A stretch of 64,000 bases of DNA from Talinum fruticosum. Its lineage: Eukaryota; Streptophyta; Magnoliopsida; Caryophyllales; Talinaceae. Numbering within the stretch: the stretch's first letter is position 1; each line of letters begins with the position of its first letter. The stretch is from contig JAITYX010000076.1 in assembly GCA_021018815.1 (NCBI GenBank), forward strand, positions 1,488,001-1,552,000, written 5' to 3'. Below are positions 1-12,510 of the stretch, piece by piece. The position numbers and the translations under genes are program-made. The notes below the pieces were generated by a model, which saw only the letters and a list, made by a program, of their open reading frames with translations, did not search any database and was not told where the DNA came from.

Positions 1-2253
1 TCAACGCCCTCTCTCTCTCTCCCCTCTCGCACTCGCAGTCTCGCTCTTTTTGATGACAATCGATTGCTACTGCTCATCGCTACTTTCGATTTCATAGTCG
101 CCACTTTTTTCATCGTCTTTCACCAAACAAATTATTAAAGGTGTATTTGATAGGACGTAAAATTATTTTTCCAAAATTATTTTCTGAATTTTATCTGTTT
201 AGTAGTAGAAAATTTGGAAAATAATTTTCAAGCAAAATAGATTTTTCCCAAAGCAAAGACAAATATTTTCCTTTTTTTTTTATCATAAATATTTTCCTTT
301 TTCAATCACTAAGTTAATTTTCGCACTCCCAGTCACGCACCATTGTGAGGTTCACCAATCCCAAACCCTAACTTAACTAGACCCTCTCCTCCCTCCCTCC
401 CTCCCTCCTCCCACTCCCAGACACCCACCACTGCCAGAACTGCACTCAACTGCCCGACGCCGGCGCAGCCCCTAGCCCATCGCCACCTGTTGCCCGCCAT
501 TCAACGACGCCCCCTCTCTCCCTCGACAGCTTGGTATGTTTTGCAATTTTCTCCTCTTCTGAGTTCTTTCTTTAATTCAAGTAATGGTTTGGATTTTGAG
601 TTTTTGAATGAATTTTCCCCTCTTCTTCTTAGCTCTTCTTAGTTGTCTGTGAGGTTCACCACCAACCAACGAACGCCTGCGGCCTGCCTGCTCGCTGCTG
701 CCCATCCCTGTCCCCCTCTGCCTGTGCCGCCCGGCGCCCACCCAGCTCACTGTACGCAGTTCTCTCACAGAGCAGAGGTGCAATTTCTTTTCTTATTTCT
801 TTAATTGAATTAAAGCAAGGTTAGGACTTGGGATTTTGATTCAAATTTTGTTTGATATAAGAATTCTTTGCCTGCGACATGGGATTTGGAAAATGTTGTT
901 GTTGTGGTACTGATTAGGGATTCCCATATTTTTGAGGTGTTGGTTTGATACTCATCAAAGCACAAGCAATGGATGATTAGTTAACCTCATACTCATCATA
1001 GTTTGATACCCAATTACCTGTAAAATTTTTCACATTTGATTCATCTGAATTTGAGTTGACGACATTGCTCGGGTTTGGGTTGAGTTATATATACTTCAGG
1101 AGGCATTATGTTGTTCCTTTGTTGTATTCTGTTGTGATTACAATGGCATAAGGTCTCATTCTGGATGTGAAACTTGTGGGGCTTTAAAATCTTTATGTAC
1201 CAATTTAGATTTTCTGTACTTGTACAAGATAATAATCTGGGTTTTTTTGATAATGTAGTTGTCAGTTTGATAATGTACCAAAACCAACGGATTATTTGAA
1301 TATGGAAATTGGAATTCGACTTTTGATACTTGTGGATTAAATTGTCCTGTAGTACTATTTAGTAAATTTTGCTGGTCTCCACTGGTCATATATTGTAAAA
1401 GTTATCATCAATGTACTTTTTGTTAGTCATTAGAAATGGTATAGGTGGCTTTTTGTTGAAGATGGATTTGAACATCAACTACCTACAACAGTGCAAAAGA
1501 AGAAGTTGAGCAGTATATAGAGATGATTAGCTAATATAAGTCATATAAGAAAGAAAAACCAGAGATCTTGATTCCTGCAATGCTGAAAACAAAAAAATTT
1601 CTGATTGGCCAAATTTATCTGTAGTGTGTTCCAAATTCTGTTATGTCAATGCACTTGATTCCAACTCTGAGTCATGCATTACAGACAGATGACAAGTTAT
1701 GAGTGGTTACACTGTTTAAGATCAAAAGCATCAAAATGAATGCTGGACTCGCTCTTTAGACTGCGATTTGCTACTACAGGCCCCAAAGGGTCTCACATAC
1801 AGTTCTTACAAATGAACACCTAAACCTACAGCATCGTCTTTTGGGTCCTAGCTCCCACCAAAAGCGACTCTTTTGATATCTATTGTGTGCTTGGAGATGC
1901 ACCGTTTATATTTGAGACAGATGTCATGTCCTCATTGTATGCAAAAGTTCAATGACTTCAGATGTTGTCAATGCTGATCTTTTTGATGACTAATAAAAAC
2001 TATTTAGTACCAGACTGAAGCTTGCTCTATGTGCCCGCATAACAATCTAATTAAAGCTCATAGTGCAACAAACATAAACCTTTTTTTTTTTCTTGAAAAT
2101 TGTGCATTCATTTTATTTTGTTGTGACATTCTGGATCATTGTATCCCTCAGCCTTTGGTTTTTGCTTTCTTGTTTTTTGGTTTTGCTTTTTTTGTTTTGT
2201 TTTGGCTTGATGAGTGCCTGCCCTTCTTATTAAATATTATGTTGTGTTTTTAG

Positions 2254-2656
2254 ATGGTTAGTGAAGAAGAAGCTGTGCTTATTGGTGCTACTATGGTTGT
2301 TTTGGGGGCTACAAAAGCATTTCTTAGAAACTATAAGAGAAAGAAAACTCAAAGTGAACATAGGGCTCCTCAAATCCCACGTCAACCTCTTGTTAATTAG
2401 ATATGCTGTGGGAGAGAGTTACATTAATAGTGTTTTATATTGTGGAGATACTCATTGCCTTAATCAAATCCGAATGAGGCTGGATGCCTTTTTTAGATTG
2501 TGTGAAATTATTAAAAAGAGGGAACTTCTTAGAAACACATTGCATGTGAGTATAAAAGATATTTTTCAAACTTTGTATTTTCTGCATTTTGGCCACTTGA
2601 AACTGCCCTTCTTTGAATTTGGAAATAGCTTAACTTTGTTTGAAATAACATTGTGA
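2254..2656 (+). pseudogene. Harbinger transposase N-terminal remnant (frameshifted)
   Basis: Translation begins at ATG 2254, directly after a 3' splice-like TTTTTAG, with MVSEEEAVLIGATMVVLGAT, and stops at 2398-2400. The neighbouring frame (2401-2590) then reads GESYINSVLYCGDTHCLNQI and continues RMRLDAFFRLCEIIKKRELL and RNTLHVSIKD. These match the conserved N-terminal region of plant PIF/Harbinger transposases, where a YINSIL..R..F..LC.iLR..glLrdt..vsveEq pattern is usual. A frameshift therefore separates the two parts. The catalytic DDE domain that normally follows is absent, replaced by telomere-like repeats and the right terminus. The fragment is nonfunctional. Confidence 0.7.
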
Positions 2657-2732
2657 TTTTGGAAATATATGGGACTTAAGTTTGGTTTCTTTTTTAATTT
2701 GATTTTTCAGGAAGCATTAATGTTTAGGGTTT

Positions 2733-2855
2733 ATGGTTTAAGGTATGGGATTTAGGATTTAGGGTTTAGGGTTAGAGTTTGGGGTTTGGGCGTTTAGGTT
2801 TTAGGGTTTAGGGTATTGAGTTTAGGGTTTAGGGATTAGGGTTTAGGGTTTAAGG
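2733..2855 (+). repeat. Degenerate telomere-like TTTAGGG repeats
   Basis: About 120 bp consists of perfect and degenerate copies of the plant telomere heptamer TTTAGGG, with variants such as TTTAGGA, TTTGGGG and ATTAGGG. The tract lies inside the Harbinger element, shortly before its right terminus. It is an interstitial tract, because ordinary gene sequence follows it. Confidence 0.85.
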
Positions 2856-3030
2856 TTATGCTATTGATTTCCTTCCTATCAAACAATGGAAAATGAATTT
2901 TTAGAAAATTATTTTTGCTCCTACCAAACAAATGAAAATGTATGTGGAAAATGATTTTCCAGAAAAATCATTTTCGCATGGAAAATTGTTTTCCAGGAAA
3001 ATGATTTTCCCCCAACCAAACACACCCTAA

Positions 3031-3322
3031 ATTCAGGTAAAAGTCTCTTCTTTAATCCAATGCTTTTCTACTTCATTCCCCACTGCCAGCCGGAAGCCGC
3101 TGTGCCGCCACTGCTGCTTCGTCTGCCACCCACAATTACGAGCTTGCCAATTTCTATTCAAGTTTTAATTTAGCTTGTAGCTTAATTTAATTTTGCAGTT
3201 TAATTGATGAATGATTGTAGGGTGGATGGGGATATTATTGCACAAACTAGGTCTCAGTAAACACTTCCTATTTTCAATTGGCAGGTCTTGTAGCCTGGAA
3301 CTGCGACTAATTTTGCACGAAA
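3031..3322 (+). promoter_or_regulatory. Probable RH10 leader: end of 5' UTR exon, leader intron and coding-exon leader
   Basis: Directly after the Harbinger element the sequence reads ATTCAG|GTAAAAG, a good splice donor at about 3037. An acceptor (TTGGCAG) lies at about 3284, 39 nt before the RH10 start codon. This suggests a 5' UTR exon made of window bases before 136 plus ATTCAG, now split by the transposon. The inference rests on splice signals only. Confidence 0.4.
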
Positions 3323-6300
3323 ATGGAGGGAGAAAACAACGAGGAGGTGAAATCCTTTAAAGAGCTGGGAGTGTGTGAGCCTTTGGTGGAAGCTTGTGCC
3401 AAAAGAGGGTGGGAAGCCCCAACCAAGATTCAAGCAGAAACCATACCTCATGCCCTCGAAGGTCTTTGATACATACAACTTTTTGTTTGGTGTTTGGCAA
3501 TGCTGATGCATCTGTTTCTCTCACTTTGTTGGATGATTTACTAGTTTTGGTTGATTCTTTTGTGAAAAATTCCAGGAAAGGATATCATTGGGCTTGCTCA
3601 AACGGGTTCTGGTAAAACTGGGGCATTCGCCTTGCCCATCATCCAGGCTTTACTGGATTCTGCACAGCATCCCCTTTCTTTGGTTGCGTGCTTTCGCCAA
3701 CCCGGTAACTTTCTGTTTACTATTAATAGAATTTACTAAGCGACCAACATCAGTTCTAGAAATTCTGAAGTGGGTAACATGGAGACTTGGAGTTATATGG
3801 CTGTGTTTATCGTCTATGATATTTCAATACAGTTGCTAATGGTGGGTCACCGTTAGTTACTCACTTGCAATTTCAAATTTGGAAGTCCAAGGACTTTGCT
3901 CTTGTCACTGAATGAATTTAAGCTCTTATTTATACTTAGTAATCGCTATGTTGTATATTGGCCTATAAAATGTGAGATTAGTTATCCCAACTGCTGAAGT
4001 TCGCATGATGTTATAAGGATCTCTTTCTTTGGACACATTGGTGTTTGTGGTGAAAACGCCTGAAAGAGTGTTTTCAAAAGTAGTACACGAGCTTCGACAA
4101 AAGAGTTTTTACAAAAAAGGAAAAGAGTCTTAGGAAATGACTTGACTTAAAAAAAGACGGTTATTTTCTTTTCCTTTTTCTCCTCTTCTTCATGTGTGAT
4201 AGAGCTGAAAGAGTTAATAGATTAATTATTCAGCTCTGATGTGTAATTTACTAAAATGTCATCAATTTTTCTTCTTTAAGTGTTGTCAAATGTGAAGTGA
4301 TCCTGGGCTTTTTTAGTCCAGGGTTCTAATAGAAATAGCCTAATTCAATTGGAAGTAAATTTCCTTTAACACGATAACGGAGATCCTTATGAGAAGCACT
4401 GGGATAGTGATATTTGTTTGACCATATATTTATTGTATTCTTTCTGGGGTGTTAGTTTTTGAAATTTTTAGCTGCCATTTTGTTTTTCCAGAGGTGGCTC
4501 TGGTTCTCCTCTGTAGAATCAATAATGCATTTCCAATAAGTTAAAGATTATGGTCACTGTAATCATTGCTTGTTCTGTTTTCATTCAGGGAGCTTGCAAT
4601 TCAAATTGCTGAACAATTTGAAGCTTTGGGAGCTGATATTGGCTTAAGAACTGCAGTGGTAGGCTTTTATCTGCACCAAATAATTCATGTTCTTTTGCTT
4701 TGGCTTTTTTTGGGTTTAATTTTACTTTGGTTTTAAATAGTGGTCATGTTGGAGTTATTGTATGTAATTTTGTTGTTTAGCCATGTGATAAAGCTGAAGG
4801 ACCTTCACTTTGTTGAACATTTCTGTCCGCATACTAGTTTTCCATTAGTCAGTTTTAGGCCCCTTATTGATTTCCCTTGTGCCTTTAAGAATTTTTGAAA
4901 TTAGACTATCACTTAAATTAACAGTGAGTATTGCCTTCGATGGTCATCTCTGAGTTGTTCTTCGGTAATACATAATAGCAATTTTTTGTCTGTTGATGTA
5001 ATTTTTCTCGTGGTGAGTAGGTGATTACATTGTGTCTTAAACAAGATGAGTTTTTTTTTTATTTATAATTTTTTGGATTCCATGAATCATGAATCTTAAG
5101 TTGCTGACTGCATTATATCTTCTGAAGCTTGTTGGTGGAGTAGACATGAATCAGCAGCAAATTGCTCTTGCAAAACGTCCTCACATCATAGTAAGCAGTT
5201 GCCTTTTCTTTCGTACAAGGATACATCTTTGGTGTTTCTGTTGTTTGTCATTTGAACACTAAAATTTGAAAATAATGAAACTTGTTTTGAGCCTGTACTG
5301 TTTTCATACGTGGCAAGCTTAAATAAAAAGTGACATAGATGAGCTATTTTGCTCTAAAATTAGAACAATTGTAGGCTGAGATTGCTGCAGTGATGACCAA
5401 AGACTATTATTGAGATTGTACACGAAAGATTTGGAGTTAAGATAGTAGAGCGACTCATACTTCATTAATTAAGGGCTTTTTTTTGTAACTTATCATAAGT
5501 ATTTATCATCAACATTCAGTACTGGTATTAATACTGAGAAGTGAGTACCGAATAGCACCGATTTGTGATAAGCACTCATTAGTATAGGTCAGCACTTAGT
5601 CATTTGTCCTAGTTATATTTAACACTGATTAGCACTTATGAGCATTCATCAACATCTGTCAACACTAATGAGCAATAAGTTACTTAGAATAAGTTGATTA
5701 GAACATGCCCTAAGGCGAAAGAATATAAGTAGATGTGTCTTGTTAGGTTCTAAATTCACGTGTTCCTTCAATTTATGTATCACTTTTTGTTTGGAATGGA
5801 CAAAGGGGTGTGTTTTGGTATCTCATGTCTATACTCTAAGTAGCTTAATCAGTCTTGTTTGGACATGTTTTGTGCATATTAATTACATTGTGCTTCTTTC
5901 TAGATTGGTACTCCTGGACGTCTTATGGATCACTTGTCTAATACCAAGGGGTTTTCACTTCGGGCACTGAAATATCTGGTATGCTCAGCTGGATTTGATT
6001 GTTTTAGTTTCTTGGTTTGCTTTATTCTTATCTTTGTATGTGTCTAGTAGTGTTATTTGCACTTGCCTACTGGGATTCTGCATGGTTAGGAGTCAAAATG
6101 TTGTTGCATCGCCATCTCCTCAAAGTCCTGCCTTTTTTTTGTGTTCTAAAATGTAGTTTTGAGTTTCCACTTCCATTTCATTCTATCGAGTATTAAATAT
6201 GCAATTACGTGAGGTGAATGAAGAGTCCAAGTTACATCTTGTTCGGAGTGATGATTCTGCTGAATGTGCGCTGGATATTTTGAGTGTCATTTCATGTTTG

Positions 6301-9300
6301 AAAAGAGAGTGGCTGACTCTGCAGTGCTGAAATTAGCTGATGCTTGCTTGAATTTGATCAACCATTACTTCTGTATCCAATCTGCTCTTCTCCATTCCAT
6401 TCTCCAAGACCTAACCCCTATTGAGAAGAAAGAAGCGACAGGGGATAAGATTATCTTTATTTTTGCTCTGATTGTCTTTCCTTCTATTTATGCAACATTG
6501 CTTGAGCATATGAAGACTAGATATTATTTGTTTCTTGTTTCTTTACGTCTCGCGTTTGGTATCATTTGTCACTTGTTCTGAGTGAAAGCCATAACCCATA
6601 AGTAAGATCTAAGACGTGTCACTGTATATACTTTTTTCCTTTTCTGTAAATGTCTTTGTTTTGCCATGAAAATATGTGTAAAAAAGACACAAAGTAATGA
6701 AAAGAATATAATATTAGTTTTTTCGGTTTTAGTTTTTCAATTTCAACTTCTCACCTATCCATGCTGAGCTATGGTAATAAGAGATCTTGTTTATGTTTAA
6801 GGGCATACTCCTGGAGGTCTGCATGGTTGGAAGTGCTAGTTGTAGGTGTTGTGGTATTTCTCTGCGTTGCAATTTGTTTTACAATTTTCACTCTTTTTCC
6901 AACAGGGTATGTGATTCTTGTATATGATTTTGCAGGTATTGGATGAGGCTGATAGATTATTGAATGAGGATTTTGAAAAAGCACTTGATGATATTTTGAA
7001 AGTCATTCCTCTTGACAGAAGGACGTATTTGTTTTCTGCCACTATGACCAAAAAGGTAGTTTGGAAGAAAATTACTCATCAAAAAGTTGTGTGGTGAATT
7101 TAATCATCTTTATATGTTTAAAAGTTTCTTCCTTTTGCACGTGTGTGCGCGTGTGTGGATTGTCAAGCATAGATAGGATGGAATAATCAAACAATGGTGG
7201 AAGGCTTTTTCATCTTGCTTGGAAGTCGCTTGTCGGACTTACCTTTTGTTTGGATGTTTGGACTATTGTTAGCAATTTTTTTTTTTTTCCGCAAAGGGTA
7301 AAAAATAGTACACCTCCAAACTTAGGTAACCCTTCTCACAAGGGTACCTAAATTATCATAAACCAAAATAGACGAAAGAAGTGGAGAGGGGGAACAACCC
7401 CAAGTAGATGGAGCAGGGACTGAGTGTCCCAAATGAGCCAACCAATCAGCTCTATTGTTAGCTTATCTAAAAATATGATTGATGTTGCAACTTGAGAAAT
7501 TTCTCATAAGACGAACGATGTCTTGAATAATGAAGTCGATTTGCCATGGTGGATGAATAACTATTGTTAGCAGTATGCTAGTGACTTTATAGTGTCAATT
7601 TTGTTGTTTAAGGTCAAATTATCTGCTGAAATTCGGGTGAAGGTTGATCCATTTAGTTCCAATGGATCAACACTACTCGTTATAAGTTTATAACTATAGC
7701 ATGCCAGAATGGGGACTTGATTGAGGTGGTTGGCGGCTTAGACCTACTCCCTAAAATGCTCTTAGTGTGAATCTAGGTGTAACTTTGTTACCTTAGCCTG
7801 GAAAACAGCCTAGAAAGTGATGAGGTTGAGATGCATGTCCTGTCACTTAATCACCGGTGCACATGTGCGTGCGCACATGCGTGCGTGTGGATAAGTTGTT
7901 TTTCAAACTTAATCACTAACGCGTGCGCGTGTGTATATGTAAGGGGATTATTTCTGACATATGGTAGATGCAACATCACTGAACTGCTGAATGTTGGATC
8001 ATATGGTTTTTATGGCGTGCAGGTTCGAAAGCTCCAAAGAGCATGCTTAAGGAATCCTGTAAAGGTGAGATACAAATGTGTGATGTGTACGACACTACTT
8101 CAGCAACAATTGATTTTATTTTATTTTCATTTCTCTGACAACGTAATGTATGGTTTTCCAGATTGAAGCAGATTCTAAATATTCTACTGTTGACACCTTG
8201 AAACAGCAATTTCTTTTTATTCCCGCTAAAAACAAGGTCTGGCTCCGTCGGTTCCTTTTCTTATAGCTAATTTGGATTTGTTATAGGATTTACTTTTCTT
8301 TTTCAATTTATTTGTTGAATTTATCTTTGTGATTCCTTTCCCATACATGTCCTGAAAGGTCTTGAAGTGGTCTTTCTTTTTGGAGTCCACAACAAAGATC
8401 TTAGGGCACCAGACGTGGTCTTTCTTTTTGGAGTCCACAGCAGAGATCTTAGGGTACCACAAGGTTTTAACATGTGCTTGTGTATAATGTGTCCTAGGCA
8501 CCTGAAAGATCTTGGTTGATTGCTTGCCCTTCCCCTCCATCAATTCTTCTTGTAATTTCTTCCTACCTTAGGTGCAGGTGCTAGTGCACCTCAAAGCTCT
8601 TAGACAACATAAAGTACTATGAGGCGCTAATGTTAGTTAGATGGCTTACTGTACTAGGAAGATGTTTGAACAATGGATGCCTCCCCCTCCAAAAAAAAAA
8701 AAAAAAAAAAGTCTTACGTTCTTATCTTGAAATTCATGATTCTGATCTCATGGTTGATTGATTAAAGAAGCCCATGGATGTTATCTTGTAATGTTTTAAA
8801 TTTCTAAACCCATTTTCTTATCAAGGTCTGTGCAACTCGATGAGGAAATAATAGCTCTATCTTTCTTAGTTGACGTTATATTGTGTGATGTGTTATAACA
8901 CCATGTCAATGGTACACTAGGATGTCCTCTTTTATTGCATAAAAATGTTCAACTTTGCATCTGTCACCATACTTCGGATGCAGGTCGCGACCACATTGTC
9001 CTGAAGAATAGTTCTATCTTTGTGCTTTCACCATACATCTGATGAAGCATACTCTTTCACCTATAAGTATGCTATGTGCATGCATGCTTAATTGGTGAAC
9101 ACTTGTGTGCAATAAAGGTGTGTTTGTCTAGGAGCCATTTGGTAGTGCTTCCCTGTTAGTTTTAGCAGAACTCTCGATTATGCTGTTACTTGAGTGCCTC
9201 ATTTGAAACTCTTATCTGTCACACTGTAATTCATTGTCTCGGGGCTTCTTATGTTTTTAAGTATCTAATGGAAGGTGTTTCCATTGGTCTCTTGAGCGAT

Positions 9301-12056
9301 CTGGCTTCAGCATAAATTGGGAACTTTTTCTCTTGTTTTTTTGTGGGGTTTGGAGGAATGTAGATGTGTCATAAAACCAATGTGAAGGCAATAAGGCTAA
9401 CATGCAGCCCATCAACCCAGATGCACATATACAAAAGATCATCTAGTTAACAATAGAAAACATGGCTAATGCACTGCAGACTGCCACGTAGCAACTTAAA
9501 AAACAGCCTGTCTTTCACTTTAAAACCAAGATAAAACTATATTTTTAGCTTGTCTTTGACAGGCACCACTGAATAAACTAATCCAGGAAACATACCATCA
9601 TCAAAACCCATAAATGCACCCAATTTTATGAGGAAGAATATCAGCTCAGGTGCCTAGCAACTGGAATGCAACTCTTTTATCCATTTTGGTAGGAGATGTA
9701 ATCTTCTAATGTTTTCACTCCCTTTTTATCTAAATGAGTTTTCTGGGAAGCATCATAAAACATTTCAAACTCCAAAAGATTCCTTCACCAAGGAACCATA
9801 AGTCACAACAATCGGGGATAGCTTATGCTAATAATCTTGTCGAATGTATCAGCAGCATCTATCCATCCATTAAAATTCTCCAAAACATTATTTTGAAATT
9901 CTAAAATTGTTGGGGGTACGGGGCGGGGGCTGGAGTGTCTGATGTAGCAGCCTTACCTCTTACCTCTTAATTGCATTCTGTTAGAACTTATATTTAAAAA
10001 CCGTGTACTGCCTATCACTTCCTAGAAAGGAAGCAAAGGACAATATACAAAGGCATTTTGCTGGAGTCCACTATAATCCAAGGGAAAACATCGCCAAATT
10101 TTGGCCTTTTCTACCCATCCAGAAAGTGGACATAGATATTGAGTTCCTTTTGTCAAAAAAAGCACGAAATCTGTTCTCCATTATGAAGCCATAATTTACC
10201 CGCTTATGGCTCTTGCTCTGCTCCTTTGAAGAAGAATCTGACAAATTCATATCCATTCCCTATTCTCCTAAGTTTCTTGTTCAATATATCCCTCACAAAT
10301 CCATATGCTTTGAAGATTTTCCTTGATGCAAACTGGTTAATTTTCTGTGGTAGGTTCTCAATGTATACGTGATACATCTTCTTCTGATGTCTTGAGTCTG
10401 TTCAATTTGCAATTCAAGTTGTTTGTCTTGAAAAATTTGCAATGTCTAATTAGACCCTCCAGGATTAGCTCGACTGAAATGAGTCTTCATTGCCCTCCCT
10501 TCTCTGCCATTATTTGTTAGAGAGAACTTTGTGAGGCAGTAGTGTGCCTTTTTTAGCTGGAAACGAGTTTTGATGTCGCAAAGGTGGCATTTTGCTAAAA
10601 CACAATTTTTCTTGCTAAGGTACAAAGTCTGGCTAGGAAAAGAGAGCTGCTCTAGATTCATTTATACTGATGCTGCGTATTATATGTTCCCTGTCATAGA
10701 TGCATGTATCCTGTTCTTGGGTGTATCCCTCATGTATGATAGGGCTTGTTACATTCCATCAAAAGACCCTTTTTGTCAGCAATATTTGTTTTCCCTGGTA
10801 GGTGACATTGTGATATGGACACTCTGATAATTGCTGTTCTGCAGGATTGCTATCTTGTGTATGTTTTAACCGAGAAGGCTGGAAAAACATCAATGGTTTT
10901 TACTCGAACCTGTGATGCAACCCGCCTTTTGGCATTGATGCTACGCAACCTTGGTTTTAGGGCTATTCCAATTAGCGGTCAGATGACCCAGGTTTTCTTC
11001 TTACTAAAGTCCTGTCAAATTTCTGTTCTTCCGTTCCTATACTTTTATTGTGTATGAGTTCTCAGATATTGTTCCGTTTAGTATCCCCTGTTTTATCTCT
11101 CCATGATTCTGAATTTATTTCTCTTGGGTTTGCGACATGTTTGACAGGCCAAGCGACTTGGAGCTTTGAATAAGTTCAAAGCTGGGGAATGTAATATCTT
11201 GATTTGCACTGATGTGGCCAGTAGAGGTCTCGACATTCCTTCAGTAGACATGGTCATAAACTATGACATCCCCTCTAATTCTAAGGTAAGCTTCGCTCCA
11301 GCTTGAGATTATTTTCATTTTTGGTGGTTCATGGAACTGTTGATATCCTTAGTTATTTGTGTTCTATTACGCAAACCTGCCCAACCCCCCCCACCCTTTT
11401 TTTTTCTAAAATGGGCCATTGGAGATGAGTGATTTGGTGTTTTGGCCATAGGACTGTGGCATGCTTCTACTCTAACCACTTTATGTCATCATGTGTCACA
11501 GGACTATATACATCGGGTGGGAAGAACAGCTCGTGCTGGAAGGTCAGGTCTTGCTGTCTCGTTAGTAAATCAATATGAGGTTGCTTGGTTTAAGCAGATA
11601 GAGAACCTGATAGGTGAGCTTCAGTAGTATGCATTATTATTATTATTATTATTATTATTATGGTTGAAATGAAACCCCCATTTAATTGTTTCCTGGGATT
11701 TAGGTAAGAGGTTAGATCAATTCCCTGCTGAGGAGGAGGAAGCTCTGCTTCTGATGGAACGTGTTACCGAGGCAAAAAGGATTTCGCAGATGGTGAGCAC
11801 ATTTAACTAATGCTCTGCTGTTGTTTCTTAGGACTGAAAAAAATGAGAAGCTTTTGCAGAGTTTTTTTAGTAAACCAAGTCCATTATTGATAGGGTGCTT
11901 CGTTTCTTGCTTATTGGATTGAATATGCAGAAAATGAAGGAGTCTGGAGGGAGGAAGAGGAAAGGTATGGAAGACGAAGATAGGGAAGAGATTGACAAGT
12001 ACTTGGGCAAGGGCAACCACAGAAGTGCAAAAGCTTCCAAGAAATCAAGAAGATGA
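3323..12056 (+). CDS. RH10: DEAD-box ATP-dependent RNA helicase RH10 (DDX47/Rrp3 type)
   Basis: Thirteen coding exons: 3323-3461, 3576-3704, 4589-4658, 5128-5190, 5904-5978, 6936-7055, 8023-8064, 8162-8236, 10845-10991, 11148-11285, 11502-11613, 11704-11792 and 11931-12056. They give about 441 residues, near the plant RH10 length. Visible motifs are a Q motif (about 11-38), AQTGSGKT (54-61), SPTRELA across the exon 2/3 junction, TPGRL, DEAD (162-165), SAT (193-195), TDVASRGLD and [10 protein letters not shown] (from 337). A lysine/arginine-rich tail follows. The family unwinds RNA during early pre-rRNA processing of the small subunit in the nucleolus. Exon 2 is one base short: the helicase frame is lost between LLDSAQ and FFGCVLSPT, and adding one C to the C4 run at 3671-3674 restores it. 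All other junctions keep phase, so an assembly error is more likely than a pseudogene. The 2.6-kb intron 8 holds repeats. Confidence 0.93.
7262..7572 (-). mobile_element. LINE 3'-end insertion in RH10 intron 6, 13-bp target duplication
   Basis: A 285-bp insert (7275-7559) starts with a T-run on this strand, the poly(A) tail of an antisense LINE. It is bounded by the perfect 13-bp direct repeat ACTATTGTTAGCA at 7262-7274 and 7560-7572. The body is the reverse complement of the 3' end of the LINE copy at 13510-13790. Shared segments include the region around a CAACCCCAAGTAG motif and the GGTAACC.TTCTCACAAG tail. It is a heavily 5'-truncated, target-primed insertion. Confidence 0.9.
7857..7941. 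repeat. Alternating purine-pyrimidine tracts in RH10 intron 6
   Basis: 7857-7889 is a perfect 33-base alternation of purine and pyrimidine, rich in GTGC/GCAC. 7919-7941 is a second perfect 23-base alternation. A shorter GT/GC tract sits at about 7138-7158. Such tracts can adopt Z-DNA under negative supercoiling. Confidence 0.7.
8367..8462 (+). repeat. 48-bp tandem duplication in RH10 intron 8
   Basis: Two adjacent copies, 8367-8414 and 8415-8462, begin with GTGGTCTTTCTTTTTGGAGT and differ at a few positions. They lie in the longest RH10 intron. Confidence 0.85.
11637..11660 (+). repeat. (ATT)n microsatellite in RH10 intron 11
   Basis: About eight ATT units occur inside the short intron between exons 11 and 12. 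Confidence 0.9.
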
Positions 12057-12510
12057 GCAACCTCACTGCCATTTTCACAAGTTTTGTTAGAAACATTTTG
12101 GTTATAGAGTGAATTCCGCAGTATCTATCTAAGAATAGGTTTATGCCCTCACAGTTTAATATGTAGCATTGAAACTAAGTTAATCTCATCTCTCGCTTTT
12201 TTGTCGAGTTTTGTGCTGTGGTTGGGTGGCAATGTGAAGACATTATAGACGCAACGGCTTTCCTGTCTTAATGTATACTCACAAAAGCTGTAATATATTA
12301 GTTCTATGTGCGGTTGTAGCCCCGTCTTGTTTACATGTTTTCGTCTAATGTACAAGTTTTAGTCAGAATGACAAAATTTGTAAGCAAATTAGCAAACCTT
12401 GATGCTTAAGAGCATATATAAACTCAGCGACTGGGTCAGCTGGCACCATATGATGCTAAAAGCGTCTGGATCCATTTTATAGATCACAAAGTGACGGTCT
12501 ACCGTTACAT

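Larger units (their letters stand above)
136..3030 (+). mobile_element. Defective PIF/Harbinger DNA transposon with TAA target-site duplications
   Basis: The element spans 139-3027 and is flanked by TAA at 136-138 and 3028-3030, the trinucleotide target typical of PIF/Harbinger. Its ends are imperfect inverted repeats: AGGTGTATTTGAT on the left and GGGTGTGTTTGGT read inward from the right. Both ends continue into short palindromic TTTTCC/GGAAAA motifs. Inside, 2254-2656 encodes a transposase N-terminal remnant. A GC-rich stretch at 340-530 followed by a T-rich, intron-like stretch at 2080-2250 suggests the original transposase gene had a leader and an intron. No catalytic DDE region is visible, so the copy cannot move by itself. 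Family assignment rests on ends, target site and the protein remnant together. Confidence 0.8.

Noticed and set aside
2733..2855. Chromosome end marked by telomere repeats
   Set aside because: The repeats are degenerate, only about 120 bp, lie inside a transposon and are followed by 60 kb of genes.
8226..8543. Antisense ORF with VDSKKKDH repeats
   Set aside because: It is produced by the 48-bp tandem duplication in an RH10 intron. No domain is visible.
3323..12056. RH10 as a pseudogene
   Set aside because: There is one frame break only, at a homopolymer. All helicase motifs and twelve splice junctions are intact.
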